A stretch of DNA of 20,947 nucleotides from Mesaphorura yosii. Lineage: Eukaryota > Arthropoda > Collembola > Poduromorpha > Tullbergiidae. The position numbers and the translations under genes are program-made. The notes beneath the pieces were generated by a model that did not search any database, was not told the origin of the DNA, and saw only the letters and a list, made by a program, of their open reading frames with translations. The DNA lies in NCBI GenBank assembly GCA_009869945.1, contig WIXG01000799.1, positions 1-20,947 on the forward strand, read 5' to 3'. This document shows positions 1-11,800 of this stretch, in pieces (the first letter of the stretch is position 1; each line of letters starts with the position of its first letter).

Positions 1-19
1 GCATAGCATATAACGTACC

Positions 20-866
20 ACTGCAAGGGGGAGTAATTGCCATCAGGGCTGGTAATCCAAAAATTAAAAATTCGAATATTGATAAAAATATATTCGTAAC
101 AAACATTTAAATTCAAATCCTCATAAAAATTATCCAAGTTTAAAATAGAAATTCGAATTCCAGTGAATTTTAATTTTTCAGAAAATATGAATACCAATAC
201 GAATACAAGTTTATTTCTTTTCCTCAATATTTACAATTACAATTTTTGGGACCATTAGTTGCAGTTTTCGTTAACCTTAAGGAAGACGAGGCTATCAAAA
301 GATTCGTGTGAGACGCTACATTGGGAAGGGAACGAAAGTCGTGATGAGATTTGCCGTTTCATGCATTTAAAATTTGTGTTGACGTAGCAAGTGAACTCTC
401 AAGTGTGCGTTCTGAGAGTATTCATTTTTCCATGGGATACAAAAAAAAATTCGGATATAAATATAAATTCCGATTTGGATTACCAGCTCGGATTGCCATT
501 AAAAATGTTCCTCGCTAATTTGGATAATTGTTTGTTTAAATTAGCCTCCCTACTAATACAATGTTAAAATGACATTGTTTGATAATTTATCTCTAGGTCA
601 TGTTTTCATATTCTCTTATGGTGGCAGCCACATATACTCATTAAGACTTGCTGATTACGATGGTGAAGTCAGCTTTCGAATTCACCGGACAGATTCGGTG
701 GGAAATATTATTTTTTTCAGTGTTTAATCTTAAAGGACCTTTTTAGTGCAAAACTAACTTCACCATCGTATATCACATTGTACTAATAGTAGGGAAGCTA
801 ATTTAAACATACAATTATCCAAATTAGCGAAGAACATTTTTAAAGACAATTACTCTACCTCGCGGC
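20..866. repeat. Long inverted-repeat element, left arm split by the hAT MITE
   Basis: The stretch 500-563 (starting TAAAAATGTTCCTCGCTAAT) is repeated in inverted orientation at 779-842 with only scattered mismatches over about 64 bp. If the MITE at 44-491 and one copy of its target duplication are removed, the left arm continues into 20-43 (a CTGC-AAGGGGGAGTAATTGC stretch). This pairs with 843-866 (CAATTACTCTACCTCGCGG region). The arms are therefore about 85-90 bp long. A second perfect 13-bp inverted pair lies inside (ACGATGGTGAAGT at 657-669 and its complement at 757-769). It looks like an older terminal-inverted-repeat element or foldback repeat. Its outer limits and target duplication are not clear. 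Confidence 0.7.
44..491. mobile_element. Non-autonomous hAT-type MITE with 8-bp target site duplication
   Basis: The left end reads CAGGGCTGGTAATCC (44-58) and the right end GGATTACCAGCTCGG (477-491). These are inverted copies apart from a few mismatches in the outermost bases. The element is flanked exactly by ATTGCCAT at 36-43 and again at 492-499. An 8-bp duplication with a CAGGG-type end is the hallmark of hAT transposons. The interior is AT-rich, has no open frame of note, and its subterminal parts (AAATTCGAATAT-like on the left, ATATCCGAATTT-like on the right) are also loosely inverted. At 448 bp it must have been moved by a transposase encoded elsewhere. I see no evidence that the hAT remnants in this window belong to the same family. 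Confidence 0.87.
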
Positions 867-1142
867 TGGGTTGCAGTTTTGCGGTCAACTTCCAAAGTGG
901 TATGCATGGTTTGGACGAACATACGTTACAGAGCTGAATCATACAGAGCTGCACGTGACAAGATTAGAGCTGAACAACTGAAATATACTCAACAAGAGCT
1001 ACTTTTAGGAAGAGAAGTGGAACCAATATTTAGATAGATTAATTAAGTTAGCTCTGGATTAATTAAGTAAGGTTAGGTACGTGCCATGCAATGAACCCTG
1101 TATACCACTCTGGAGATTTGCCGCAAAACTGGAACTCAGCCC
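864..1142. repeat. Second inverted-repeat element abutting the first
   Basis: The arm 864-906 (GGCTGGGTTGCAGTTTTGCG onward, ending GTGGTATGCA) recurs inverted at 1099-1142 (TGTATACCACTC through GCAAAACTGGAACTCAGCCC). By eye about 80 percent of positions match. The roughly 190-bp centre contains several AGAGCTGAA/AGAGCTGCA-like words (about 931-990) and two copies of GATTAATTAAGT (about 1037-1068). There is no coding potential. It is probably another MITE-like or foldback repeat; no convincing target duplication was seen. Confidence 0.5.
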
Positions 1143-1462
1143 ACCATGCACTGTATTCGTTTTATCTTACGCTTTCTACGGCTTTATTTCGAAACTTTTT
1201 TGTAAGCCAACTGCAGCCGTTTCATAAATTATAACGCATTAGTGTTGCAGCTGTGATCATGCGAGGAAGAGCCCGAATTCACATTTTACTTTGCTAATTT
1301 TAGTAACGCGAAAAGATAAACACATCAATAAAAGAAGTGAATTATAATCAAATTTTCAAATAGTTCAATTAACGTGAAATCGCAAGTAAATATCGCCAGA
1401 TAAGTTGAACTGGGTGAACTTGTCAGTTTCGAATCAAGTCGCTACCAGTTAATCGAGAAGCG
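1143..1462. other. AT-rich stretch upstream of the hAT remnant, nothing recognised
   Basis: No open frame, repeat or promoter signal that I can support. By position it should include the 5' flank of the hAT transposase remnant. Confidence 0.4.
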
Positions 1463-2736
1463 ATGGAGGACGACCAAAATCTGGTGCTCGATGACGAGCC
1501 CAATCTACCAATCACGAACGAGGATGAAGGCCAATTAGACCAAGGAGTGCCAACTGCAACTACGGAAACTTTACGAGAGCCAAGGAGACGGCAAAGATCG
1601 TTTGTACATGACTACTTTAGTGAAAAAGATGGTGCATACACTTGCAACCAATGTAGGTAGGTTATTGTGTCGCCTATACTCGCTGACTAATTTACAATTT
1701 TTCGTATGCCTTAAAGTACTTCTACTCTCTGATGCAGGGTTAAGATCAAAAAAGATATTAAAACTGCTAACTTGAGAAGACATTTCGTCAAAGACAGCTC
1801 GTCATCCGTCTGTAATGCAGGATCAAAAGAAATTGAAACCAGCATCAACTATTAAGGAGTTCATACAAGCAACGGTTTCACGTGAAATGACTCAAAGAGA
1901 ATTCGACCGCAACTTGCTCGAATACATCATTCTCACTGACCAACCATTTACGTCTGTCGAGGAGCCATCGTTTCTTAAGATAATGGGTGTAAATAAGTTC
2001 AAAATACCATCCGCAGACACAATAGAAAGGCGAATTTTTGATTTGCACAAAGATGAGAAAATTCGAGTGAAGGATTTGCTACAGGTTAGTCAGATAATAG
2101 ATTTAAAGGTACCCATTATCCATGAATTCATCCATGGGGGCAAATAGTCAACATTAGTAATATTCTTCGCACGCGAAATTATAGGGATTGGTCGATTCAA
2201 TTTTTCAGGAGGCTAGCACGATCTCATTCGCCATCGACGTATGGACCTCTTCCAACCAGTTCGGCTTTCATGGAATTGTAGCTCAATGGATTGACAAAAA
2301 TTGGAAACAGCAGGAATTAATTTTAGCACTGGATATCTTGAAAGGGTCACACTGGGGCGAAGCTCGCCAGGTCCTTCAATGTTCTGGAAGAATTTGAGTT
2401 AATTCAGAAAGTGCACGCGATAACGGATAATGCTTCAAATTGTGGTGCATTCTTTGATGAATTAGCGTACCTGTTTGACGAGAAGGTAACCGGCGTATAA
2501 TTTAAAACACAAATTAAGCATTTCATGTGAAATATGAAAGGCCATATAAAATAATAGGGCGTCGCGTTTGACAAAAAGGGACAACGAATTCGATGTCTGG
2601 CTCATATTCTCAACCTTTCGTGTCAAGATGCCTTGTTCTTTGAACTTTGGCAACCATCGCCGAAAATTATCAGTCTAACGTCAGTTCGAAGTTTGGGAAA
2701 AGTCGGCCTGAACAGCGTTGTAATCAAAAGAAATTA
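1463..2736 (+). pseudogene. hAT transposase, N-terminal half (BED finger to RCxAHxLNL block), decayed
   Basis: Four exons can be traced: 1463-1656, 1738-2084, 2209-2485 and 2558-about 2736, with GT-AG introns of 81, 124 and 72 bp. Exon 1 ends in YTCNQC and exon 2 continues TANLRRHF, together a BED-type zinc finger. Next come the N-terminal hAT blocks (RNLLEYIILTDQPFTSVEEP, then FKIPSADTIERRI), the RNase-H-fold start (SFAIDVWTSSNQFGFHGIV), ITDNASN, and RIRCLAHILNL in exon 4. The frame is broken by single-base shifts near 1790 (at an AAAG run) and near 2342 (AAAGGG run), and exon 4 runs into a stop near 2735. The middle and C-terminal parts of the protein, including the dimerisation domain, are missing here. 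No terminal inverted repeat was found at the left. The 3' end lies only about 110 bp from the 3' end of the convergent polyketide synthase gene. Confidence 0.87.
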
Positions 2737-2774
2737 AAATTAAAATGGCTCCGCATAGAAAACAGACTCTATTA

Positions 2775-2780
2775 TTTAAT
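2775..2780 (-). terminator. Polyadenylation signal candidate for the PKS gene
   Basis: ATTAAA on the minus strand, about 63 nt downstream of the PKS stop codon. It is the commonest variant of AATAAA and the only good candidate close to the stop. Confidence 0.4.
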
Positions 2781-2842
2781 CATGGCCCCACTACCACCCC
2801 AAAGAGACTTAATTATGCTTATTACATTGTTTTCTGTCTTTC

Positions 2843-5800
2843 TTAGGCTTTTAACATATAGCTTTTCTTACTCTGAGCCTCAAGAAATTCATTCAAATGC
2901 TCTGGACCACCAAACATTGCTTCAAAATTTGCTACGTACAATTTAATAAGGTCCATTGGATGCTGCATCAGTTCATCCACGTTGGGTACGAACGCTTTTA
3001 GTTTGTTACTGTTCGGTAGTGGAGGGACCGTGTCACGCGCGCGTAGCCGTGCCACAAGTGAACTCTTTTCAAAAAGTTCCGATGAAATCAACCCTTTGAT
3101 GTACACGTCGACCAATGGAGCCAGCTCAGTCGTATGTGTCTCAAGTACAGCTTCTCGCCATTGTTCATATGGTACAATTTTGTATTCACGTTGCTGTTGT
3201 CCCTGTTGTCCAGCAGGACAAGTTGTTCCAAAGTATTCCATCAAATCAGCCATGTACGTCACGTACGGATTGTTGATTGTATAGAGCCCAGGTTGAATCC
3301 CAGCGTTTAAAAACAATGAAATGGACACGGACGCAGAAATGTTGACTGGTACCATTGTAAGACCCATACCAAAATCAGGGAACAGTCCAACACGTCTTGA
3401 TGCGAGTGTAGCAAGTGCATAATTGTTGTTACGGATTGTAAGGATCCCAGACTGCGTGTCTGCGCTGAGGTAATGATGTCGGACGACTACAAGTGGGAAC
3501 TTTGTGTCATGGTCCAGGGCGCATTTACAAAGTTTTTCTCCCACAAACTTGGAAAGCACGTAACCATTTTGATACAGCGGTTCACCCCAACACTCATCGC
3601 CCGGGAAAGACTCCAATGGGTTTTCATCCCCTTCACAGAGTGCTGCTCCTATTGAAGATTGATGTTGAACCCATTTAGTCTTACCATGCGCCACAGCAAA
3701 TCGAAGCACGTTCACGAGTCCAAGTACGTTTGTAGACCGGATATCATCTGGCCCGTACTCTCCGTAAGCCAGTCCATGATGGCAAAGTGCAGCCGAATGA
3801 ATTACTGCGTCGACGTCTAGTGCGAGCTCAGAGTAGACTTCGGGAGTTAATCCGAATTGGTCTTGGGTCACACTGCCAGCCAGGCAAGTCACGTTGTCTA
3901 GTTCCGTGCTGTCTAGCAAGTCAAAGTTGTTCAGGGCAGATTCAAGCCTACCTAGAGCTGCTTCGGAGGAGTCGGCCCGAATTAAGCAAGTTAGCCTCAA
4001 GTCTGGTCGCCGAGTGACCAATTCGTGCAGGAGAAAGACTCCAAGTTGACCCGTAGCGCCTGTGAGCAGAATATGACGGAAATTAGCTGGTGAATCCGCT
4101 GCTTGGTCTGGACACATAACAATGTCGTCCGGTAACACACAATCTTGCTTGACGAGCTGCAGGAGTTGCTCAGCGCTGAGCTGACGACCTACGCCAGCGC
4201 CTCCATTCAGTACTTCTGTGATAAGTTTCGCCAATTTGTTGATGGTTCTGTTGTCATTGAATGATTGTAGTGTGAATGCTGGTTCATTCACTGCTGGCGT
4301 CTCAGCGGCAGACGAAGGGCCTTTGATTAGTCCATGAAGCTTCCCTCTAAGTTCCATCGCAAGCAAAGAATCAATCCCAAGGCTCCTTAGATCCGCGTCA
4401 TGGTCAATGACGTCTGTATTTGAGAATTTGAGCGTGTCTCGTAAAGCATACTCAAGAAATTCCTTCACCACCTCAAATTGAGCTTCAATAGCCGTCGTTG
4501 CGTGTATTTCTTTAATCTTGTGTTCATACCAGGCCAACATATTTCCACTATTAGCCAGTGTTCCACTAGTGGTCTTGACCAATTCAAAGAGATTTCCTTG
4601 CTGGTAACGTTGTGTGACAAGATTCCAATCCCCAATTTCAGCTGCAATGACTCTGTGTTTGTGTTCCAACATAATTCGTTGCAGTGTCCCAATTCCATGT
4701 GACACAGAAAAATTTTTAAGTCCAAGTACACGTTCTAAGGATCGAGTAAATCCAACAGCTTCACCAACTTCACTCCATGGACCCCATGCAATACTTGTGC
4801 ATGGTAAACCAAGACTTGACCGGTACGCCGCAAATGTGTCCATGTATCGATTAGCTCCTCCATAACCACTTTGTCCAAATCCACCAGTAATTGCTGTAAC
4901 TGATGAAAAGAGGATAAAATGATCTAAAACGAGATTGTGTGCCAGTGTAAGTTTGTGTAGGTTCCAAGTCCCGTGTACTTTTGGTTTAAGTACAGACATG
5001 ATGAACTGAGTTGTTTCTTTACTGATTTCATGATATGAAAATGCTGCGGCAGCGTGCATTATGCCTTTTAGCGGTGGGAATCCGACCCGATCCATTTCCA
5101 CAAGCAGTCTCCCACACTGTTCATAGTCTGACACATCAACTTGAAGTATGAGCAGCTCCAATCCAGAGATGCCTGCTTTGAGTTGCTCTAGTTTGTATTC
5201 TAGTCCCGTGTAAGCTGAAGGTGGCCTTCGGCCAACAAGTACCAAGTACTTGGCTCCTGAACCCGCCATCCATTTAGCTACTTCAAACCCAATCCCACCC
5301 AAACCACCAGTAATGAGATAAGAGCCATACTCGTTGAAAAGTTGTTCTTTGTGTACAATTCGTCCATCTTGGAGCCCTATGGTCGTCGTAGGCATACGGA
5401 CAACAACTTTTCCAATATGTTTTGCAGTCTGAAGGTAACGAAATGCATCATGAACACGGCTCAATGGGAATCTTGTGATGGGCAGTTCTTTTCCAGCCAT
5501 TAACTCTCGGCCAAATGCAAAAACATTTCTTAAAAACTTGTCGCTTGCAACTTTGCTTATACTCGTGCTGGCACTGGCGGTTGGTAATGTTAAGCTTGAG
5601 ACATCCATTGTCACATAAGTAACATCCGGTCTCAATTCCCGTACCTCTTGTGGGCTCCATACATTAATCTTGGACATTTCAAGAAAACGTGCATTTGCAT
5701 TACGTGCACAGGCGGCGAGTGAAGCTTCTTTGAATCCTGGCCCTGTTAACGCATTGAGGACCACATCGACTCCACACCCCTCCGTATCAGTCAGCACCTG

Positions 5801-8800
5801 GCCCCCAAATTGAGTGTCTCTCGAACTGTACACGTACTCCACGCCCATAAACTTCTTCAAATAGTTTCTTTTACGCACACTTCCAGCTGTAGCGTAAACT
5901 GTCGCTCCAACGGCTTGTGACGCCCAAATTGCCAGCAGGCCAACTCCACCAGTCGCACAATGAATCAAAATCTTGTCTCCTGCTTGTAATTGTGCCCTTT
6001 CCTTAAGAAAGTAGTACACTGTGAGTACCACAGCTCCAAGTCCAGCTGCACACTCGAATGACATCTGTTGTGAAGGGATTTGACTGATATTTGTTTCAGG
6101 AATGATAACATGACTTGCTAAAGATCCACCTCCTGTAGCAACGCCATACACACGGTCACCGACCTGGAATCGTTTTGTTGTTGAGCTTGAGGTCAAGTGT
6201 GTACGTGTTACAATACCAGCAAAGTCCAACCCAAGTTCTGACCCAAAATCCTGCACCAGCTTGTTAGTTGTGTCGTTGTTCTTGGTCGCCGCGTTGTTCA
6301 ACGCTACGAGCACATCCTTAAAGTTTAGTGACACTGCATGGACAGCTACTTCAACTTGACCTGTCTCAAGTTGCCCCTTCATTGCTGGGACAATGGTAAA
6401 ATCAGTGATTGAGCCTTGTAACTTGTAACGGTCCGTTTTTGGTAATGTGATTGATGGAATGTATGGTGGCCGGCGTGCAAGGCGTTGTACGTACTTGGAC
6501 CCGTCGTCCCGGAATGCGACTTGTAGCTCATTGTCTACGCGGAGTTGCCATATTTGATCAAATATTTCCTTAGACACGTGCGTGTGAGATTCAGGTTGTA
6601 CGTCACCAATGTCAATGCATACGAGTTGTGTACCACTACCACCATCACCCAAAAGTTCATTATTTACTGTAGTCACAATTCCTTGCAATATAGACGCGAG
6701 TGGGTTCACGTTGATTGGGTCCAAGTTCTGATCAACTGATTGTACGCCAGCTGTAACGAGGTGAATGTTACAGTTGTTATTGTTGAGCGGCAGCATTGCC
6801 TGTACCAAATATAAAAGTCCATTCACGAGTTTAGACAAAATGGCATCGTCTTGTTGATCCGTACTGGCACAAGTTGCGTCCACCGCCCATAAGTGAATTA
6901 TACCCTTGAGCTGAACTTTGACTCCATTGTCGCTTGACGACAACTCTCTTATAAGTGTAATATAGTCTTCCGCTTCATGGACTCGTATAGTTCCAGTCCC
7001 AGATTCCAAGTACAAGCTGTACTCCTCTTCTTGAGACACCACGAGCACTTTCTCTCCAACAGATTCGAATCTATTCTTTAAACTATTTGCCAGCACGGAA
7101 TCTTGTTGTCCACAAATCAACCATAATGCGCCTCCGCTCATGTCGTCTGTCCGTCCCAATACAGGTCGAGTAGCGATTTGTTCATCTGCAGTGGCGACAA
7201 TGACATCCAGCCCTTGAGGCATTTTCCAGATTCCACCCAACCCTGTACAACAAAATCCTGATCCGCACAGTACACGACTCCATTGCTCTGTACTAATACA
7301 AGCATGATCTTTTCTTAGTTGATAATCTTTAAATCGCCACCAACCATCCATGAATCCAAATGTAATGTCTAATATTGGTGAGCGTATCACTTGTTCAATC
7401 AGCAACAATATTCCATGTGGTACAAGTAAATGTCGAACATTGCCCAATGCCTCATGTAGATCCCGTGTAGCATGAATCACTATGTCTGCGAGTATGATAT
7501 CAAAGTAGTGTGGGACATATCCTTGGCCCTTTGGGTCTTGCTCAATGTCCAGCACTTGAAAATGGAGATTCTTGTTCACGTGCGAGTGCGACGCAAATTT
7601 TTCTGAAGCCAGTTTGAGGAAAAATGGTGAAATGTCTGTGAATGTGTACTCGTACTGTATTCCAGACTGATTCAGTTCATGTAGAAAATATTCCGTCCCA
7701 TTTCCAGTACCTGCACCAATCTCAAGTACGCGTAGCACAGCACCATTGCTACGAGTCTGGCTCTGTATCTTTCGCACAATGGCAGAAAGACGTTTGGCTG
7801 CTTGCATAACAACAGTAGAAATGGTCACACCTTTATAGAAACCAGCTGCACCAATGCTGCCACTGTGTCTGTCTGGGAATAGTAACAAGGACGGTGACAT
7901 ATTGTCTTGTAACAATGCAGGCAATCGTTCACCAAAATCCATAATGTATTGGCAATCGATGGATCGAGCATCACCTTCAGGCATATTTGCTATGCAGGTT
8001 TGGATTCGGATCTCAAGCTCTTCCATGCCGGGAAATGGACGCAGGATCCGAACCATAGTAGCGTTTTGGACATGTTCATCTTCAAAGGCTAGGCTCCCAT
8101 CTTCTTCTTGAATAATTTGCAGCATACGTCGAAAGAGTTGGCCGTGACGTGGATGAATCTCAGCTTGGACCACAAAGTTGGACAATGAAATCAGATTTCC
8201 TTCGGCGGTGGTTCCCCAACTACCCAATTCACGTACAGCTCTCAAAATGTACAAGTACGCCAGTTTTGAAACTCGCGCCGTCACGTCAATGAACAAAGCT
8301 TCCTGTAGCTCATCAAGGACTTCTCGGGCATATTCCTGGTGATTGGTCCATGACTCGGCCCCGGGAATTTCAAAACGGTTCGCACATGAACCAAGTTTCT
8401 TTACCCAAACTTCTTCATAGAATGGTGGATGACAACTTGTTTCATCCGCTGCGCCGAGTGAACGTAGAAATGAGTCGACTGACGTGTGGACAAATTCAGG
8501 CATATCCAACATGGCCATAAATTCACCGGCCTCGTTGTACAATGTGACACGAGTGGCTACAATCAGGCTGCTGCTGCTGACCGCGTGCTGTGGCGCCGAA
8601 GGGCGTTCCATGAGCATAAAGAGTGATTTTGTCCAAGTTCCACGAGCCAAACTCACTAACTTTTGTACAGATACAGGCAAATGGATTCCTGACGATGAAT
8701 CGAAATCAGAATTGCTGTCACAGCAGCATGGACCAAAAACAGAAGCCTGAAGCATTGCATCCAACACAGCAGGATGATACACGTAGTTGTCATTGATCGC

Positions 8801-11800
8801 TGCAGGGAATTCCGCCTCAATCAGAATTAATGCGTCTGAGGTCCATGCACGACGTGCAGATTTAAATAATGGTCCAAATGTCAGACCGATGTCGTGTAAC
8901 TTTGTGTAAGCTTTATCAAATGCTTCACGGCTGCATGACGTTAAGGTGGCACGAAGTGAGTTAAGGTCCACGGCTCGTATGAGGCTCGAGTCGATGGATT
9001 GACAAGGGAGGAAGGTAGCCGAAGCGAGCTTACGCCATGTTCCAGCATCTGAACCTGAACCAGAGTCAAACATGGTTTGTTTGTGTATGGTAATGGTGTA
9101 CTTGACTTTTTGCTGGTCTTCTTCTTCATTGCACTGCACAGCTTCAACGTTGATACTGGTCTGAATCTGGGCCACACAATCTTCACCGTCTCCCATCCAA
9201 GTCAGTGCTCGTTCAACTAGTAAGTCTTCGACATACAACAGAATATTACCTGCACCAATTCCACCAATCAGGTCACCGCCTGCTGCTAGGGCAAGTTCGA
9301 GGTAAGCTGCTGCAGGGAGAGTGACCACATCAGCTACTTTGTGTTGATGCATCCAAGCCAAGGACCCTGTTTCACTTAAACGGATTGCGTTGTGGTACAG
9401 GACAAGGTCAGGTCGTGCTGAAGGGACACGTCGTCCAAGAAGAGGATGTAGAAGCTTGGCATTAATCTGAAGACACTCCACAGCCGAAGTTGCAGATCTA
9501 GATGACGAGGAATGCCAGTATCGTTCTCTTTGGAAAGGGTAATTGGGCAGAAGTCCTCTTCTGACCTTTGTCTTCGTCGTTCGTCGCCCCCAGTCAATTT
9601 TTAAGCCTGCCAAGCATAATTTGCCCACACTTGTGAGCATAGTGACCCAATTGCTCTCATTCTTCCTTATAGAAGGCGCCCAAACGCAGCTACTCGCCAT
9701 CGCCTCCTCTACGGGTAAAGAAGACATCCCCAAACCAAGCAGCACTGGCTGTGGTCCAATCTCAACGTACGCGGAGCAGCACTGTTCGCGTTGCAGTAAG
9801 CTGAATGCATCCACAAAGTTCACTGGTTCACGAAGATGTGAAGTCCAGTAGCTAGAGCTCAACTCGTCCCCGATCATGATCTTGGCACGTGTACCCGATA
9901 TGAATGTGGGCCCTTTGCTACCTTGTTTAGGCTCCTTGGCCGTGACGGTAACCGTAGCTGCGACACGCTCGTACTCTTCAAGAATAGGTTCCATTGCTCG
10001 TGAATGAAATGCATGTGATGAACTCAGCCGCTGAGTGTGTACATGTCCATGTCCCGCGGCACCGGGCCCGCCGATGCTGCTGAAAATATTTTCAAAGAGG
10101 GCAATGGACTCATGCGGACCAGACACAACAACTTCTTCTTTGGAATTCACGGCTGCTATGTCAATCCAATGGCTCCCTTTGCTTGTCTCCTTGTTAAACC
10201 TGTCAATCATCTTCTTGACAGTCTCCAGCCCGCTTTTGACCACAAGCATTGCCCCTCGCGTCGTACGACTGCTCACAAGACGACTTCTTTCTACTACCAA
10301 CTTGAGTCCATCTTCAAGTGAAAGGAGCCCCGCCACGACCGCAGCTGCAAATTCACCTACGCTGTGCCCCAGTACAAAATCGGGTTCAATGCCAAAACTT
10401 TGCCATAAGCGTGCAAGGCAGACTTCAATACAAAAGAGGGCTGGTTGGGCCATGCTGGATTCGTCCAAGCTTTGCGTGCTTTGATATTTACCTTTACAAG
10501 GCATGGAGGAGTTTGAGTATGAAAGTATGCAGGCCAAGTCCAGGTCGTAATTATTAATCAGCAACCAGGCACACTTGTCGAACCACGCTCGGAAGACTGG
10601 CGAACTTACGTAGAGCTCTTTGGCCATGCCAACGTACTGTGAGCCTTGTCCAGTAAATATAAATCCAATCGTGCGGGCTTGTTTTAAGTCGTCAAAGCCG
10701 TTTTGAGCCTTGAAGTTCATGACAAGTCCACTTGTAAGACGAGCCACAGCTTGCTGAGAGTTCTCTGCAAGGACAGCCAACCGGTATGGAAGATGTAGAG
10801 CTCTGCTTGTATTGGCTGAGTGCGCGATGTCAACGAATGGAACCGTGGCGGCCGTTTCTTGTAGTAAGGTCTTGTAGGAGTCTACCAAGGCATTGAGTGC
10901 GGGCTCAGAAGCAGCAGACAGGACCAAAATATGATGGCTTTGATCCTCAAGACCCGGGGAACAAGGTGGCGGAGTGGGCGGCCGCACAACTTGCGGAGGA
11001 GGTTCTTGTACGATGACATGGACATTTGTCCCACTCAACCCAAACGATGACACGCCAGCAAGGCGAGGACGACGATCTAGCCCTTGGCTGCTCCTACTCC
11101 ATGCAGTGTTAGTCATTGGAATCACGGCTGGAATCTGTCCAAGATCAATGGACGGGCTTAACGTGCTCAGATTTAAATGCTTTGGTATCAAGCCATATCT
11201 CATTGCAAGTAGAACCTTGACCAGTCCCGCCGCACCACTTGCGCCTTCACTATGACCAATATTTGTCTTGACTGATCCAATGTACAGTGGAGCCGTCCTT
11301 AACGGATCTTGACCAAACACATTGTTAAGAGCCCCGAATTCAATTGGATCTCCAACCGGTGTCCCTGTCCCATGTGCTTCTACGTATTGCACATCATGTG
11401 GACTCACTCCGGCCTTGCTCAGAGCCTTTCGGATGACTTGTGCTTGTGCTTCACCATTGGGAGTCCCCATACTCATCCCAGCCCCGTCACTAACCACTGC
11501 ACTTCCCACAAGTAAGCCCAGGACCTCATTTCCATCCCTCACAGCGTCCTCATACCGTTTAAGGACCAAAACCACACACGCTTCTCCACGTGCAAATCCA
11601 TCCGCATCCTTATCAAATGTTTTACATTTCCCATCTTTGGATAGAATGAAAGAATCCAAACCAGCAAACGAACTGCTGCCTGCGCCTGTTCTCAGCGTTA
11701 CGTTCACGCCTCCACTAATGCATAAATCCGTGTCTCCGCTCCGTAGAGCTTCACAGCCATAATGAATTGCTTCTAATGAAGACGCACAACTTGCATCCAT

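Noticed and set aside
298..312. AAAAGATTCGTGTG shared between the MITE (about 298) and the PKS-WSD promoter region (about 12857)
   Set aside because: It is a 14-bp identity without any flanking similarity, too short to claim a shared origin.
500..842. Reading 502-840 as a complete Tc1/mariner-type MITE bounded by TA dinucleotides
   Set aside because: The inverted similarity continues outward beyond both TA dinucleotides once the hAT MITE is removed, so these TAs are internal to the arms and not target duplications.
10035..10484. Plus-strand open frames opposite the PKS gene, including 149- and 156-codon frames (10035-10484, 11943-12413)
   Set aside because: They lie antisense to conserved PKS domains, have no recognisable domain, and are explained by the codon composition of the PKS strand.
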